A DNA stretch of 64,000 bases, taken from NCBI RefSeq assembly GCF_024399315.1, contig NZ_CP075170.1, positions 1,364,001-1,428,000 of the forward strand. The letters run 5' to 3'. The stretch is from Chryseobacterium sp. MA9 (GTDB lineage Bacteria > Bacteroidota > Bacteroidia > Flavobacteriales > Weeksellaceae). The notes below the pieces were generated by a model. It did no database searches and had not been told where the DNA came from. It was given only the letters and a program-made list of their open reading frames with translations. Position numbers and translations under genes: made by a program. This document shows positions 25,554 through 34,104 of this stretch, one piece after another; the first letter of the stretch is position 1; every line of letters starts with the position of its first letter.

Positions 25554-26123
25554 TTATGGCATTAAAACCGTGTCTATTACATGAATCACGCCGTTAGACT
25601 GGTTCACGTCTGCGATGGTTATTTTCGCACTGTTTCCTTTTGCATCTTTTATGTAAAGGTCTTTTCCTTTAGTCCAGAAAGTAAGATCTTCTCCCTGTAC
25701 TGTTTTCATCATGCTTTTTCCATTACCGGCTTTTACCGCAGTCCAGATTTCTTTTGCGCTGTATCTTCCTGGCAGAACATGATAAGTCAGGATACTGTTA
25801 AGTGTTGCTTTGTTTTCAGGTTTCACAAGATTTTCTACTGTTCCTTTCGGAAGTTTTGCAAAGGCAGCATCTGTGGGTGCCAGTACTGTAAATGGGCCTG
25901 CTCCCTGTAATGTTTCTACTAAACCGGCAGCTTTCACTGCCGCAACAAGGGTTTTGTGATCTTTGGAGTTGATCGCATTTTCAATAATATTTTTAGATGG
26001 ATACATGAGAGCTCCTCCCACCATTACTGTTTTTTCTTTCATCGTTTGCGCTGTTACCTTCCCGCTGAATGCAAATGATAAAGCTACCATTGCTAAAACT
26101 GTGATTTTCGATTGTGTGTTCAT
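25554..26123 (-). CDS. Secreted fasciclin (FAS1) domain protein
   Basis: The protein has 189 residues. A signal peptide (to ~VTAQ, 26) precedes one FAS1 domain with the H1 box GPFTVLAPTDAAFAKLP and the H2 box NGVIHVIDTVLMP, plus the conserved YHVLPGRYSA. It is periplasmic or surface attached, and FAS1 proteins mediate adhesion or ligand binding. It is divergent from an ECF sigma/anti-sigma pair. Mycobacterial SigK/RskA is known to control fasciclin proteins MPT70 and MPT83, so control of this gene by the adjacent sigma factor is a reasonable inference. Confidence 0.92.
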   Translation of the reverse strand: MNTQSKITVLAMVALSFAFSGKVTAQTMKEKTVMVGGALMYPSKNIIENAINSKDHKTLVAAVKAAGLVETLQGAGPFTVLAPTDAAFAKLPKGTVENLVKPENKATLNSILTYHVLPGRYSAKEIWTAVKAGNGKSMMKTVQGEDLTFWTKGKDLYIKDAKGNSAKITIADVNQSNGVIHVIDTVLMP

Positions 26124-26487
26124 TGCGTTATTTTTTAATTAATTATAGTTAATTGTGTGTTTAATGTCATTTACGAGACTGGTTTTATTTTAGATTGAAA
26201 AAAAATGAAATTATTTTTAATTAATTGATTTACAGTATATTATTTTTCATTCGAAACAAATTTAAAGGCAGATAGAACTTATGCAAAATTGGGTTCCTAT
26301 AGATTTTCAGATGTATGAGCGTGAAGAGTCTTTAATTTAAAGAAGCTGGCTCTGGGCTTTATACAAAAATGTGTGGACAAAGCGACACAAAAAGCAAGTA
26401 CAAAGCTTGAAGTAAGATTTTCCATATTAAATATTTTTCAATGACTTATTTAAAATCATGTACGAAATAAAAGATACATTGGATTTC
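26124..26487. other. Divergent region between the fasciclin and ECF sigma genes
   Basis: About 365 AT-rich bases without a supportable gene. It must carry the promoter of the fasciclin gene. I looked for a shared ECF-type promoter element in both directions and could not identify one with confidence. Confidence 0.35.
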
Positions 26488-26518
26488 ATTGACTATATGT
26501 TTTATTTTATTACATTTG
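26488..26518 (+). promoter_or_regulatory. Promoter of the ECF sigma/anti-sigma operon
   Basis: ATTG (26488-26491), 19 bases, then TACATTTG (26511-26518) fits the housekeeping promoter with ideal spacing. It overlaps the farthest-upstream start codon of the sigma gene, so the real start must lie downstream of it or very close to its end. Confidence 0.7.
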
Positions 26519-27085
26519 GACAGAAAAATAAAAGCTATTAAAACAACCTATTCGGAAGAGGAACTTATCGTTTTATTAAAAGAAAAAAACGAAACCGGTT
26601 TTCATTATCTGTATGACCACTATTCCGGTGCGCTGTACGGAATCATTCTCCGGATCGTTCAGTCTAAAGAATACACTGAAGAAGTTATTCAGGATGTTTT
26701 TGTTAAAATATGGAACTCCATTCATCAATACGACGCTTCCAAAGGAAGGTTTTACACCTGGATGATTAATATTGCAAGAAATACCGCTATTGATTATTTA
26801 AAGTCTAAGGGATTCCAGAATGAGCTTAAAAACCAATCACTTCCGGATTTCGTATATAATACTACAGAACTTTCAACAGTCAACAATTCGTCTGATTATA
26901 TCGGATTTAACAATGTGCTTGAAAGACTGGAATCAGACAAGCAGGAACTCATAAATCTTGCTTATTATCAAGGATATACCCAACATGAAATATCCGAAAA
27001 GCTGAAGATACCGCTGGGAACAGTGAAAACGAAAATGCGTAATGCACTGATGAAATTAAAAGATTTGTTAAAAGATTATCAATAA
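26516..27085 (+). CDS. ECF-type RNA polymerase sigma factor
   Basis: About 189 residues. Region 2 contains LYDHYSGALYGIILRIVQSK, EEVIQDVFVKIWNSIHQYDA and FYTWMINIARNTAIDYLKSK; region 4 contains ESDKQELINLAYYQGYTQHE and SEKLKIPLGTVKTKMRNALM. The start is uncertain: there is no ATG near the N-terminus, an in-frame TTG at 26489 lies inside the promoter, and TTG 26516 overlaps the -7 box. A rare start such as ATA or ATT at 26528-26539 is possible. The anti-sigma gene follows 1 base after the stop. By domain type it belongs with the SigK-like ECFs paired with RskA anti-sigma factors. Confidence 0.92.
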   Translation: MDRKIKAIKTTYSEEELIVLLKEKNETGFHYLYDHYSGALYGIILRIVQSKEYTEEVIQDVFVKIWNSIHQYDASKGRFYTWMINIARNTAIDYLKSKGFQNELKNQSLPDFVYNTTELSTVNNSSDYIGFNNVLERLESDKQELINLAYYQGYTQHEISEKLKIPLGTVKTKMRNALMKLKDLLKDYQ

Positions 27086-27086
27086 A

Positions 27087-27908
27087 TTGAACACAAAAGA
27101 ATACATATCATCCGGAATTATAGAATCTTATATTCTTGGCCATGCTTCTCCTGAAGAAGCAGGGATTTTGGAGTGTGTGATGAAGAATAATGCTGAAGTA
27201 AAAGCAGCTTTTGAAGAAGCACAAAAGACTTTGGAACATCTTGCTACCGCTCAGGCCGTAACACCTCCAAGTGATCTGAAATCTAAGATCTGGAATAAAA
27301 TTCAGCAGGAACAGACTGCCGAAGAAGTAACACCAGCTGTTTCAACAGACATTCCTGAGGCGCAAGATCACAAAGAAACCACAGAAAGAGTAAATACTCA
27401 GAGAGATACCCGCTGGAAAACCTACGCAATAGCAGCTTCTGCATTGTTCCTGATAAGTGTTGCCGGAAATTTATTCTGGATGAATACCCAGTCATCCAAT
27501 AAAAAGGAAATCGCTTTGCTGTCTGCAGAAAAACAAGCTCAGGACCAGGCAATGAAAAAAATGACCAGTAAGATTGATATGTTCTCCAATCCTGATATGC
27601 AGATGGTGATGCTGAAGGGTGTAGAAAAGCATACGGATTCCAAAGCAATGGTTTTCTGGGATAAAAAAACAAAAGAAGTTTATCTGAATGCCGAAAAACT
27701 TCCTAAAGCTCCCGCAGGAATGCAATATCAGCTTTGGGCCATCGAAAACGGACAACCTGTAAGTGCAGGAATGTACACCGAAGATAAAGACAGCAGAATT
27801 GCACTGGCCAATATTACAAATGCTCAGGCTTTTGCCATTACTCTAGAAAAAGAAGGCGGAAGTAAAGTACCTACCATGGAGAATATGTTTGTAATGGGAG
27901 AAATCTAA
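27087..27908 (+). CDS. RskA-type anti-sigma factor
   Basis: The protein has 273 residues, starting at TTG 27087 one base after the sigma stop, so it is coupled. The N-terminal zinc-less anti-sigma domain (YISSGIIESYILGHASPEEA ... AFEEAQKTLEHLA) faces the cytosol. One TM helix lies at TYAIAASALFLISVAGNLFW (~112-131), then a periplasmic RskA domain (AMVFWDKKTKEVYLNAEKLP, PAGMQYQLWAIENGQPVSAG, FAITLEKEGGSKVPT). RskA proteins hold their sigma factor at the membrane until they are cleaved. The likely regulon includes the divergent fasciclin and ferritin-like genes. Confidence 0.92.
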   Translation: MNTKEYISSGIIESYILGHASPEEAGILECVMKNNAEVKAAFEEAQKTLEHLATAQAVTPPSDLKSKIWNKIQQEQTAEEVTPAVSTDIPEAQDHKETTERVNTQRDTRWKTYAIAASALFLISVAGNLFWMNTQSSNKKEIALLSAEKQAQDQAMKKMTSKIDMFSNPDMQMVMLKGVEKHTDSKAMVFWDKKTKEVYLNAEKLPKAPAGMQYQLWAIENGQPVSAGMYTEDKDSRIALANITNAQAFAITLEKEGGSKVPTMENMFVMGEI

Positions 27909-27920
27909 AACGCTCCTTTA

Positions 27921-29720
27921 TCAATTTCCAAAGTTCACAAAATGTGGAACATCTGTTGCAAAATTATTCATTGGTAAAAGATTATTTCTATTGCTGTTAA
28001 AATCAAAAACCGGATTATTATCAAACGGAACCCGTGGATAATACATGAAAGAAATTTGAATTCTGTTGAAAACCAGGTACGGATTATTAATCAATACCCC
28101 AATCCCAATTTTTGTATTTGCTTTTGTTTTCAATAGTTTATCATCAGGCATTCCCAACCACCCTACTGCAGTGGTTAAATAAGGACTGAAATGGAAGTTC
28201 TTCCACGTTTTATTAATGAACAATTGAAGCTGATACCTTAGAACCAGTTTTTTAGTTCCTATATAATCAGAACTGTAAACAGGAAATTCGTCTGTGGAAG
28301 ACAGATTGATTCTGTCTTTATAAGAATAGTTATGCTGTGGATTTCCTAATGCTATAGTTGGAGAAAAGAAATGTCTTGCTTTGGCAAACTTCCAATCCAT
28401 AAGATTCGTAAAATAGGTTCCGTCTACACGGAAAGACTCCCGATTCTGGCTGTCTTCATTAAAAAACCTTCCAAACTGCCCTTTGACTGTAAAGTATCCC
28501 AACTTTGTAAAAGTACCATAAGAAGCTGAAATTCCCACATAAGGGTTCACTTCTTTGTTTCTTGATAAACCTCCCGCAATAATGTTCACGGAATTACCGT
28601 AAGCAACATCTTCCGGCAAATCATATTGAAAAATGTTTCTCTGAACCGAAAAGTTTCTATGGATAAACCCAACAGACATCAGAAAGCTGTTGTATGAGCT
28701 AAAATATTTATACTGATCTATTCCCGGACTGTCTTTATACTGATAATTCTGAAATCTTCCTATCACTGCAATATTGCTGGATACTTTTTCGTTAGGATCC
28801 GATGAAACGGGAATTTGATACCCACCCCATACATCCTGACTGTACACTTTGATCTGAACTTCAGGAAAAGCAGTATCGGTTTCTGTAGGAAGTAAAACCT
28901 TCCGCTTAAAATATTCAAACGTAAAACCACCCGCCCATTTTGTTAAAGGCGAGAAAAAGTCTCTTCTTACATTGAAATTGATTCTTTCATTTCTCAAAAA
29001 ATCCCGTTCACCAAGCAGCTGTGCATTGATATAAGTACCTAAAAGGTTATAGGTTGTATAGCTTCCCAAAAGATAATCCTGCTTTTCTTTGGAGTCGTTT
29101 CTGTAAAGGAAATCAAGAGTGTGGCCCAATCCTAATACATTTTCTTCAGTAACTCCCAGACCGAGCTTACTTCCGGAATAGCTGATTCTCGGCTTCAGAC
29201 TCCAGGAATCCAGAACTTTTACCACCACATCAATAGAATCTTTGCCGGAAGTGCTGTCGGAAACACTGATATTCACTCTGTTGACAAAAGGCATTGCTCT
29301 CAGCAAACGCTCGGATTCATAAAGTTTCTGGGCATTATATTCTTCACCTTCTTCAAAAAGCAAATAATTATTAACAGTGGAATTTTTTGTATTGGCATGA
29401 AGATGATCTGCCACCCAATCATACCATCTGGATCTTTCTTTACTGTCCTTGGAACCGTATCCAAATGGATCAATAGTCTCTATCCTGATTTTTCTGATGT
29501 ATTTTTTGTTATAAGTCTCCTGCGACAGTTTTTCTGTCCTGGACTTAACGGAAGTTGAATCCGGCTCTCTACGAAATATAAAGCGGTGAATGAATTTGGT
29601 AACTTTTCTCTTATCCGAAAATTCTTCTATTTTGTAATACAGCGAATCTTTTTTTTCCTGTGCATTTAAAAAGAAAAAACCACTTAAAAAGAAAATTAAA
29701 ATTGCAATCGTTCTAGTCAT
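27921..29720 (-). CDS. BamA/TamA-like outer-membrane barrel protein
   Basis: The protein has 599 residues. A signal peptide (to ~LNAQ, 21) is followed by a POTRA-like segment (KYIRKIRIETIDPFGYGSKD, FEEGEEYNAQKLYESERLLR, VNRVNISVSD, SIDVVVKVLDSWSL), then a ~400-residue beta barrel ending in a Phe-rich tail (FVNFGN). It belongs to the Omp85-like group by layout, which inserts or exports outer-membrane proteins, but with a single POTRA-like unit it is not the essential BamA. It converges on the anti-sigma gene with a 12-base gap and no visible terminator. Confidence 0.82.
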   Translation of the reverse strand: MTRTIAILIFFLSGFFFLNAQEKKDSLYYKIEEFSDKRKVTKFIHRFIFRREPDSTSVKSRTEKLSQETYNKKYIRKIRIETIDPFGYGSKDSKERSRWYDWVADHLHANTKNSTVNNYLLFEEGEEYNAQKLYESERLLRAMPFVNRVNISVSDSTSGKDSIDVVVKVLDSWSLKPRISYSGSKLGLGVTEENVLGLGHTLDFLYRNDSKEKQDYLLGSYTTYNLLGTYINAQLLGERDFLRNERINFNVRRDFFSPLTKWAGGFTFEYFKRKVLLPTETDTAFPEVQIKVYSQDVWGGYQIPVSSDPNEKVSSNIAVIGRFQNYQYKDSPGIDQYKYFSSYNSFLMSVGFIHRNFSVQRNIFQYDLPEDVAYGNSVNIIAGGLSRNKEVNPYVGISASYGTFTKLGYFTVKGQFGRFFNEDSQNRESFRVDGTYFTNLMDWKFAKARHFFSPTIALGNPQHNYSYKDRINLSSTDEFPVYSSDYIGTKKLVLRYQLQLFINKTWKNFHFSPYLTTAVGWLGMPDDKLLKTKANTKIGIGVLINNPYLVFNRIQISFMYYPRVPFDNNPVFDFNSNRNNLLPMNNFATDVPHFVNFGN

Positions 29721-30153
29721 TAGTCATCAAAAATTCAATACAGTTTTTAGCATCAATTTACAAGCCAACAGGCTTGCAATATAGAAAAGAAAAATCAATA
29801 AAGGTGCCGAAAATAATCTTTCAGGACAATTTTCAACACCTTTGCAAAGATTCAATATGATCTCACTCATAAGTATCTGATTACATTTAATCCTATTTTT
29901 GAGTCTTGTTTATAATTGCATCTTACTTGAAATCAGATAAGCTTTTCTGTAATGGGAAGGCTTATTTTATTTGATAAGCTTTGGAATACCATTATCATCT
30001 CTTAAACAGATACCATACGTCACAATGAAAAGCAGGCCGAAAAGGAACATTCGACCGTATGAAGCTTAAAAGAGCTAATTTAAATCATAAAACAAGACCG
30101 TTCCAGTACAATCTTTTTTTGTTATTTTTACTCATTATAAATAAAAATAATAT
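29721..30153. other. Intergenic region with an orphan terminator-like stem
   Basis: About 430 bases. ATAAGCTTTTC (29937-29947) pairs with GGAAGGCTTAT (29955-29965) using wobble pairs, followed by TTTATTTG on the plus strand, although no plus-strand gene lies upstream. It could end a short RNA. Only tiny ORFs are present. Confidence 0.3.
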
Positions 30154-30639
30154 ATGAAAAAAATCGTACTCTCGGGAATAGCTGTTATTGGAGGGTTTCT
30201 AACAGTAAATGCACAATGTAAACCTGTATCTACCCTTGCTGAAAATTTTGATACCTGGAAAGATATCAATAAATGCTGGACTGCTCAGCCAGGAAAAGCC
30301 ATGCTGTATGCCAGTGATAAAAGAATTATTTTTTACTCAATGAGCAACCCAGGAGAAAATATGTATCTGGTAACTCCGGAAATAAAAACCGGAACCTATA
30401 CCCTTTCTGTTGATCTTTCGGATAACGGAGGGGAAACAACATTAGAGCTTTTCTCAATAAACAGTTCTTCTGATGCAAAATCTTATGTTTCAATCACTAA
30501 GCCTTCAAAGATCACAGGAGAGAAAAAAACATATACCATTTCTTTGAAAAAAGACGCTCATCTAGGGCTGAAAGTTTTACTGAATGGGGTACATCAGGCT
30601 GTTTATATGGATAATTTATCTTTAACTCCAAAGAAATAA
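30154..30639 (+). CDS. Small secreted beta-rich protein
   Basis: The protein has 161 residues. A signal peptide (to ~VNAQ, 20) precedes one beta-sandwich-like domain (STLAENFDTWKDINKCWTAQ ... GTYTLSVDLSDNGGETTLEL ... QAVYMDNLSLTPKK). Its pattern, a 'FDxW...CW' opening and a 'xMDNLSL' ending, resembles choice-of-anchor J or cleaved-adhesin modules, which normally precede a T9SS tail; here no tail follows. It is probably periplasmic or surface located. It stands alone. Confidence 0.72.
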   Translation: MKKIVLSGIAVIGGFLTVNAQCKPVSTLAENFDTWKDINKCWTAQPGKAMLYASDKRIIFYSMSNPGENMYLVTPEIKTGTYTLSVDLSDNGGETTLELFSINSSSDAKSYVSITKPSKITGEKKTYTISLKKDAHLGLKVLLNGVHQAVYMDNLSLTPKK

Positions 30640-30754
30640 ATCTTGAAATTACCAATCAATATTACATAATTATTTCTTTTAAATTTTGTTTCTATTCTAC
30701 AAAATATAGTATTAATATTATCTAAAATAGACAGAATAAAAGGTTTATACGAAT

Positions 30755-30790
30755 ACAAAAGAGGCTGTCTCCTATGTTTAAGACAGCCTC
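30755..30790 (-). terminator. Terminator of the terpene synthase array
   Basis: GAGGCTGTCT (30761-30770) pairs perfectly with AGACAGCCTC (30781-30790) over 10 bases; the minus strand continues TTTTGTATTC. It lies ~65 bases past the stop of the last terpene synthase gene. Confidence 0.85.
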
Positions 30791-30856
30791 TAAAAGTGAT
30801 TGCGGAAGTAAAATTTAAACTCGCTATTGATCATGGGTGTACTATTTGTGTTTTAA

Positions 30857-31846
30857 TTAAAAGTATTGTGTAATGATCCCGTATTCTGGTTTGGGAAATT
30901 CACCAGGAATTTTGTATCTGGTAGAATTGCCTTTATGGTACCATGCTCCTAATCCTGAGATCATCAGTGCCATATTATGTACAAACCGTACAACATTCTT
31001 TTGCTGATTACCAAAATCTGGCAGATTATTCCGGAGTTCAACAAACTCTTTAACATATGAATCATGGATGTGCATTGCTTCGGTAATGGCTTCTCCTAAT
31101 GAAATAGTATACTGATTCCTGATAACCAATATAATGTTCAGAACTTCTGTATCAATCCCTAACTCCTTCTCTACTGAAGCAAAATCATTCTGAATAGCTA
31201 TTATTCTGCACATTAACATTTTTAAACGTTTTATAATTGGATGTTCAGATATATATCCCGGAACCATGTAATTAATAGAAGGTTCTACCGAATCTCCATA
31301 TGGATACATAAAAATCGAATACTCACGGATAAGCAGAAGATTACTAAGAGTTGGAAATTCTCTTTTTAACTTGTAGGGTGTTTCTTCCATAACTCCATAG
31401 GTAGCATAATTATAAAAGTTTTTAGTCCAGCGTATAAACCAATCATCATTAACGTAAGGAATAAATTCCTGCCTGCTTAAAGCCACTTGTTTTATCAGTC
31501 CGATATCACCTGCTTTGGGTTTTTCTCCCAGCATGATATCCATTATATGATCCCTGATATCTGCAAGTTTATCAACCGGGCACAACTCATAATAATCATC
31601 AAATAGAGTCAACCAAACCATAAATCTTGCTATAGGACTGATCTGTTCTTTGGTACTAGCCGCCGGAAACATATAAGACGCGGCCTCTACGAGGCCGTGT
31701 TTCTTATATTGAGTTCTTGTAACTTCAGACATAAACTGATAATCCGTATCAATCCAATTATTCTGTTCTTCATAAAAGGATTGTGAAAACGGGCCTATTT
31801 CATAAGGCCAGGGATATTGCAAAACAGGAACATCTTGTTGTTTCAT
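30857..31846 (-). CDS. Class I terpene synthase (third in the array)
   Basis: The protein has 329 residues and is a soluble all-alpha terpene cyclase. The metal-binding motifs are intact: Asp-rich FMVWLTLFDDYYELCP (DDxxE, ~93-97) and NSE-type IQNDFASVEKELG (NDxxSxxKE, ~219-227). A diphosphate sensor Arg is visible in IREYSIFMYPYGDS, and the C-terminal RY pair in NSTRYKIPGEF. Such enzymes ionise a prenyl diphosphate (C10-C20) and cyclise it; the product cannot be told from sequence. It is the last gene of three tandem paralogues, 26 bases after the second, and a strong terminator follows. No prenyltransferase or P450 gene is adjacent. Confidence 0.9.
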   Translation of the reverse strand: MKQQDVPVLQYPWPYEIGPFSQSFYEEQNNWIDTDYQFMSEVTRTQYKKHGLVEAASYMFPAASTKEQISPIARFMVWLTLFDDYYELCPVDKLADIRDHIMDIMLGEKPKAGDIGLIKQVALSRQEFIPYVNDDWFIRWTKNFYNYATYGVMEETPYKLKREFPTLSNLLLIREYSIFMYPYGDSVEPSINYMVPGYISEHPIIKRLKMLMCRIIAIQNDFASVEKELGIDTEVLNIILVIRNQYTISLGEAITEAMHIHDSYVKEFVELRNNLPDFGNQQKNVVRFVHNMALMISGLGAWYHKGNSTRYKIPGEFPKPEYGIITQYF

Positions 31847-31872
31847 CTTTAAAAAGTTATATTAAACTTAAT

Positions 31873-32877
31873 TTACAGACTGCTATTTGTGGCATGATTA
31901 TCTTCAGGCCAGGCAAAACCAACTCCCCCATGTTTATATCTGTTTGTTTCCAGATAAAAAGTGTTAACTCCCTGCAGCCCGACACCGGCATAATAAACAA
32001 ATTTGTCGACGTGTTCCTGATATTCGCCAAACTCCCGATACTCTTTATGTAAGCCATTCAGACTAGCCAGCTCTTCATTATGAATATGTAAAGCCTCTGC
32101 ACAAGCATCTTCCAAAGAAAGATTATACTCCTGCTGCAATACAAAAACCAGATTAAAAACCTCTGTCCCCTTTGCTATCTCCTTTGGCAGGGAGTGAAGG
32201 TCATTTTGCCACGCAACTACCAGAGTCATATGGGAAATCATCTTTTGTACCACTATATGCTCAAAGATATGTTCTGGCAGGACAAGACCTGATTCAATCT
32301 CACCAAAGATCAGATAAGGGCGCATTAGCACAGAATATTCTCTGATGGTTTTGTAAAGATTCAATGATGGTGGGCGATGAGCTATTTTGTATGGATACTC
32401 CAATTCGATTCCGTATCTGAAAGATTGATAAAAATAGTAAACAAACCGTTCAAACCATAAGTCTGGCATAAAAGCACGAAATTCATCCCGGATCATTGCC
32501 ATATGATGATAGAGGGCATTTTCTTCCGGCAGGGCCTGAGCACCCCTGAGAATATCTGTACAACGGATTCGTAACTCCTGGATCTCTTCAAGGGACGAAT
32601 GCTCCACCTGATCATCAAGAGCAACGTATTGGAGCATGAACCTGTTGCATGGAATGACCTGCTCATAGGTTAAGTGCGGCCACATACGTGCTGTACACAT
32701 ATGAAGTTCCATTTTTTTATAGATTTTCCGTTGTTTTTCTGTTAAAAAAGTATAATCATTATCAATCCAGCCATTCATATCTTCCCCCATTTGTTCAGCA
32801 TGTGGATTTATAAGGTCGGGCCATGGGTAGCATCCCCGTGGCAAGTAATCTGCACTATTATATTGTTCTGGTGTCAT
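31873..32877 (-). CDS. Class I terpene synthase (second in the array)
   Basis: The protein has 334 residues. Motifs in order: Asp-rich FMLQYVALDDQVEHSS (DDxxE, ~87-91), sensor Arg in IREYSVLMRPYLIFGEIESG, NSE-type WQNDLHSLPKEIAKG (NDxxSxxKE), and C-terminal NRYKHGG. All catalytic elements are present, so it should be active, presumably with a different product from its neighbours given the strong divergence between the three. Substrate chain length is unknown. It is cotranscribed with the third gene (26-base gap), while a 204-base gap holding a gene remnant separates it from the first. Confidence 0.9.
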   Translation of the reverse strand: MTPEQYNSADYLPRGCYPWPDLINPHAEQMGEDMNGWIDNDYTFLTEKQRKIYKKMELHMCTARMWPHLTYEQVIPCNRFMLQYVALDDQVEHSSLEEIQELRIRCTDILRGAQALPEENALYHHMAMIRDEFRAFMPDLWFERFVYYFYQSFRYGIELEYPYKIAHRPPSLNLYKTIREYSVLMRPYLIFGEIESGLVLPEHIFEHIVVQKMISHMTLVVAWQNDLHSLPKEIAKGTEVFNLVFVLQQEYNLSLEDACAEALHIHNEELASLNGLHKEYREFGEYQEHVDKFVYYAGVGLQGVNTFYLETNRYKHGGVGFAWPEDNHATNSSL

Positions 32878-32997
32878 TTTTATCTATATTTTAAAATTAT
32901 TGTATTTAAATAAATTAACTGCTTTATGTAATAAATCACAACCGAATTTCTTCTGTACCGCGGTTATTACTGTACAACTGTATTGTAGATCATGTAT

Positions 32998-33081
32998 TCA
33001 CTCAGGTAAAGCAATATTGGTATATCCCCACTCTGTTCTAAACTCCGGCAGGGTCTTAATACGACGGTAATCGTTAAATTT
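32998..33081 (-). pseudogene. C-terminal scrap of a probable fourth terpene synthase
   Basis: Directly after the TAA (33082-33084) of the first terpene synthase, and in the same frame, 27 sense codons follow before TGA 32998-33000. They include NDYRRIKTLPEFRTEWGY. This resembles the C-terminus of the third synthase, NSTRYKIPGEFPKPEYGI, and also carries the RY-like pair. It is either the remains of a deleted paralogue or the former C-terminus of the upstream gene. Confidence 0.55.
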
Positions 33082-34104
33082 TTATTGAAATTGGTTATGC
33101 CCTAATGTTTGTTTTAATTCGGAAACACTTGGAAATTCTGTTTTGTTATAGCGGTCAAGTTTAGTGGATATATTTTTCCAGCCACTCAATACCATACTCA
33201 TATAGTGTACCCAATTGACTACAGCCTCGTGCCATATACCAAAGTCAGGAAGTGAGGCCTGCAGGGCTACAAATTCCTTAAGATCTTCATTATGGAGACG
33301 CAGATCTTCCAGGCAGGCTTCCTCTAACGAGACCCTGCGTTCATTCTGGATTACCTTCACAATATTATAATAGATACTGCCCGTTGCTTCATCTTTTACT
33401 ACAGATTGAACTTCATTGAAAAAAGTTACCAGATGACAGGCAAGTGCCTGGAGACGGCGAATCACCGGATGATCATGAATTTCTGGCGGGAGGATGATGC
33501 CTGTTTCAACCTCAGTAAGCTGCAGGAAAGGATACAGACAGATTGAATCTTCCCTTAAGACAATGCATTCTGCTGTTGTAGGAAACATCTTATTCTTTTT
33601 GTATTCCTGTTCCTTTTTAAGCCCACTAAAATACCTGCTGATCATCTGTGTGAAACGATGCATTGATTCTTTTGGTATAAACTGAAGCAATTCCTGTCTT
33701 AATGAGGCAAGCATAGAAGCTAAAGGTATTGTAGATTGAGAAGCAGAGATCTCACCATTCAATATAGCAATGGATTGAGCATGTACATCATCAATGTCAT
33801 CAGGCTTACTTTCTTCATACAGATCATCATTGTAAAGTGTCCAGAGCATCAACCTGCAGATAGGCTGGAAACGTTCAGCAGAAGCAGTAGGAAACCATTG
33901 GGCAGCGATGTGGGCAGTTTTGGTTTTCTTGTACTTTTTACGCAGATCAGGATTATTTTGATACAGCCACATATATTCACCATCAATCCATTGATTTTCG
34001 GTGATTTCCTGCAATTGATCTGCATGAGGATTTTTTAAAGTTGGGAATGGATACCTGAACTTTGTACGAAGAAGTTCAAGAGGGTTAAAATTTTCATTAC
34101 TCAT
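33082..34104 (-). CDS. Class I terpene synthase (first in the array, variant NSE motif)
   Basis: The protein has 340 residues. The Asp-rich motif is LMLWTLYNDDLYEESK (DDxxE, ~96-100). The NSE region reads FFNEVQSVVKDEATG: Glu replaces the usual Asp after Asn, and Asp replaces the final Glu, so the pattern is NExxSxxKD. The sensor Arg is in LREDSICLYPFLQLTEVETG and the RY pair in KLDRYNKTEF. The changes are conservative and still supply carboxylate ligands, so activity is plausible but unproven. It is the first gene of the array, preceded by ~480 AT-rich bases. An in-frame remnant follows its stop. Confidence 0.87.
   Translation of the reverse strand: MSNENFNPLELLRTKFRYPFPTLKNPHADQLQEITENQWIDGEYMWLYQNNPDLRKKYKKTKTAHIAAQWFPTASAERFQPICRLMLWTLYNDDLYEESKPDDIDDVHAQSIAILNGEISASQSTIPLASMLASLRQELLQFIPKESMHRFTQMISRYFSGLKKEQEYKKNKMFPTTAECIVLREDSICLYPFLQLTEVETGIILPPEIHDHPVIRRLQALACHLVTFFNEVQSVVKDEATGSIYYNIVKVIQNERRVSLEEACLEDLRLHNEDLKEFVALQASLPDFGIWHEAVVNWVHYMSMVLSGWKNISTKLDRYNKTEFPSVSELKQTLGHNQFQ

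Noticed and set aside
29937..29965. Terminator of a plus-strand gene
   Set aside because: A stem with T-run is present, but no plus-strand gene lies upstream (the neighbour is on the minus strand), so it is only mentioned as an orphan structure.
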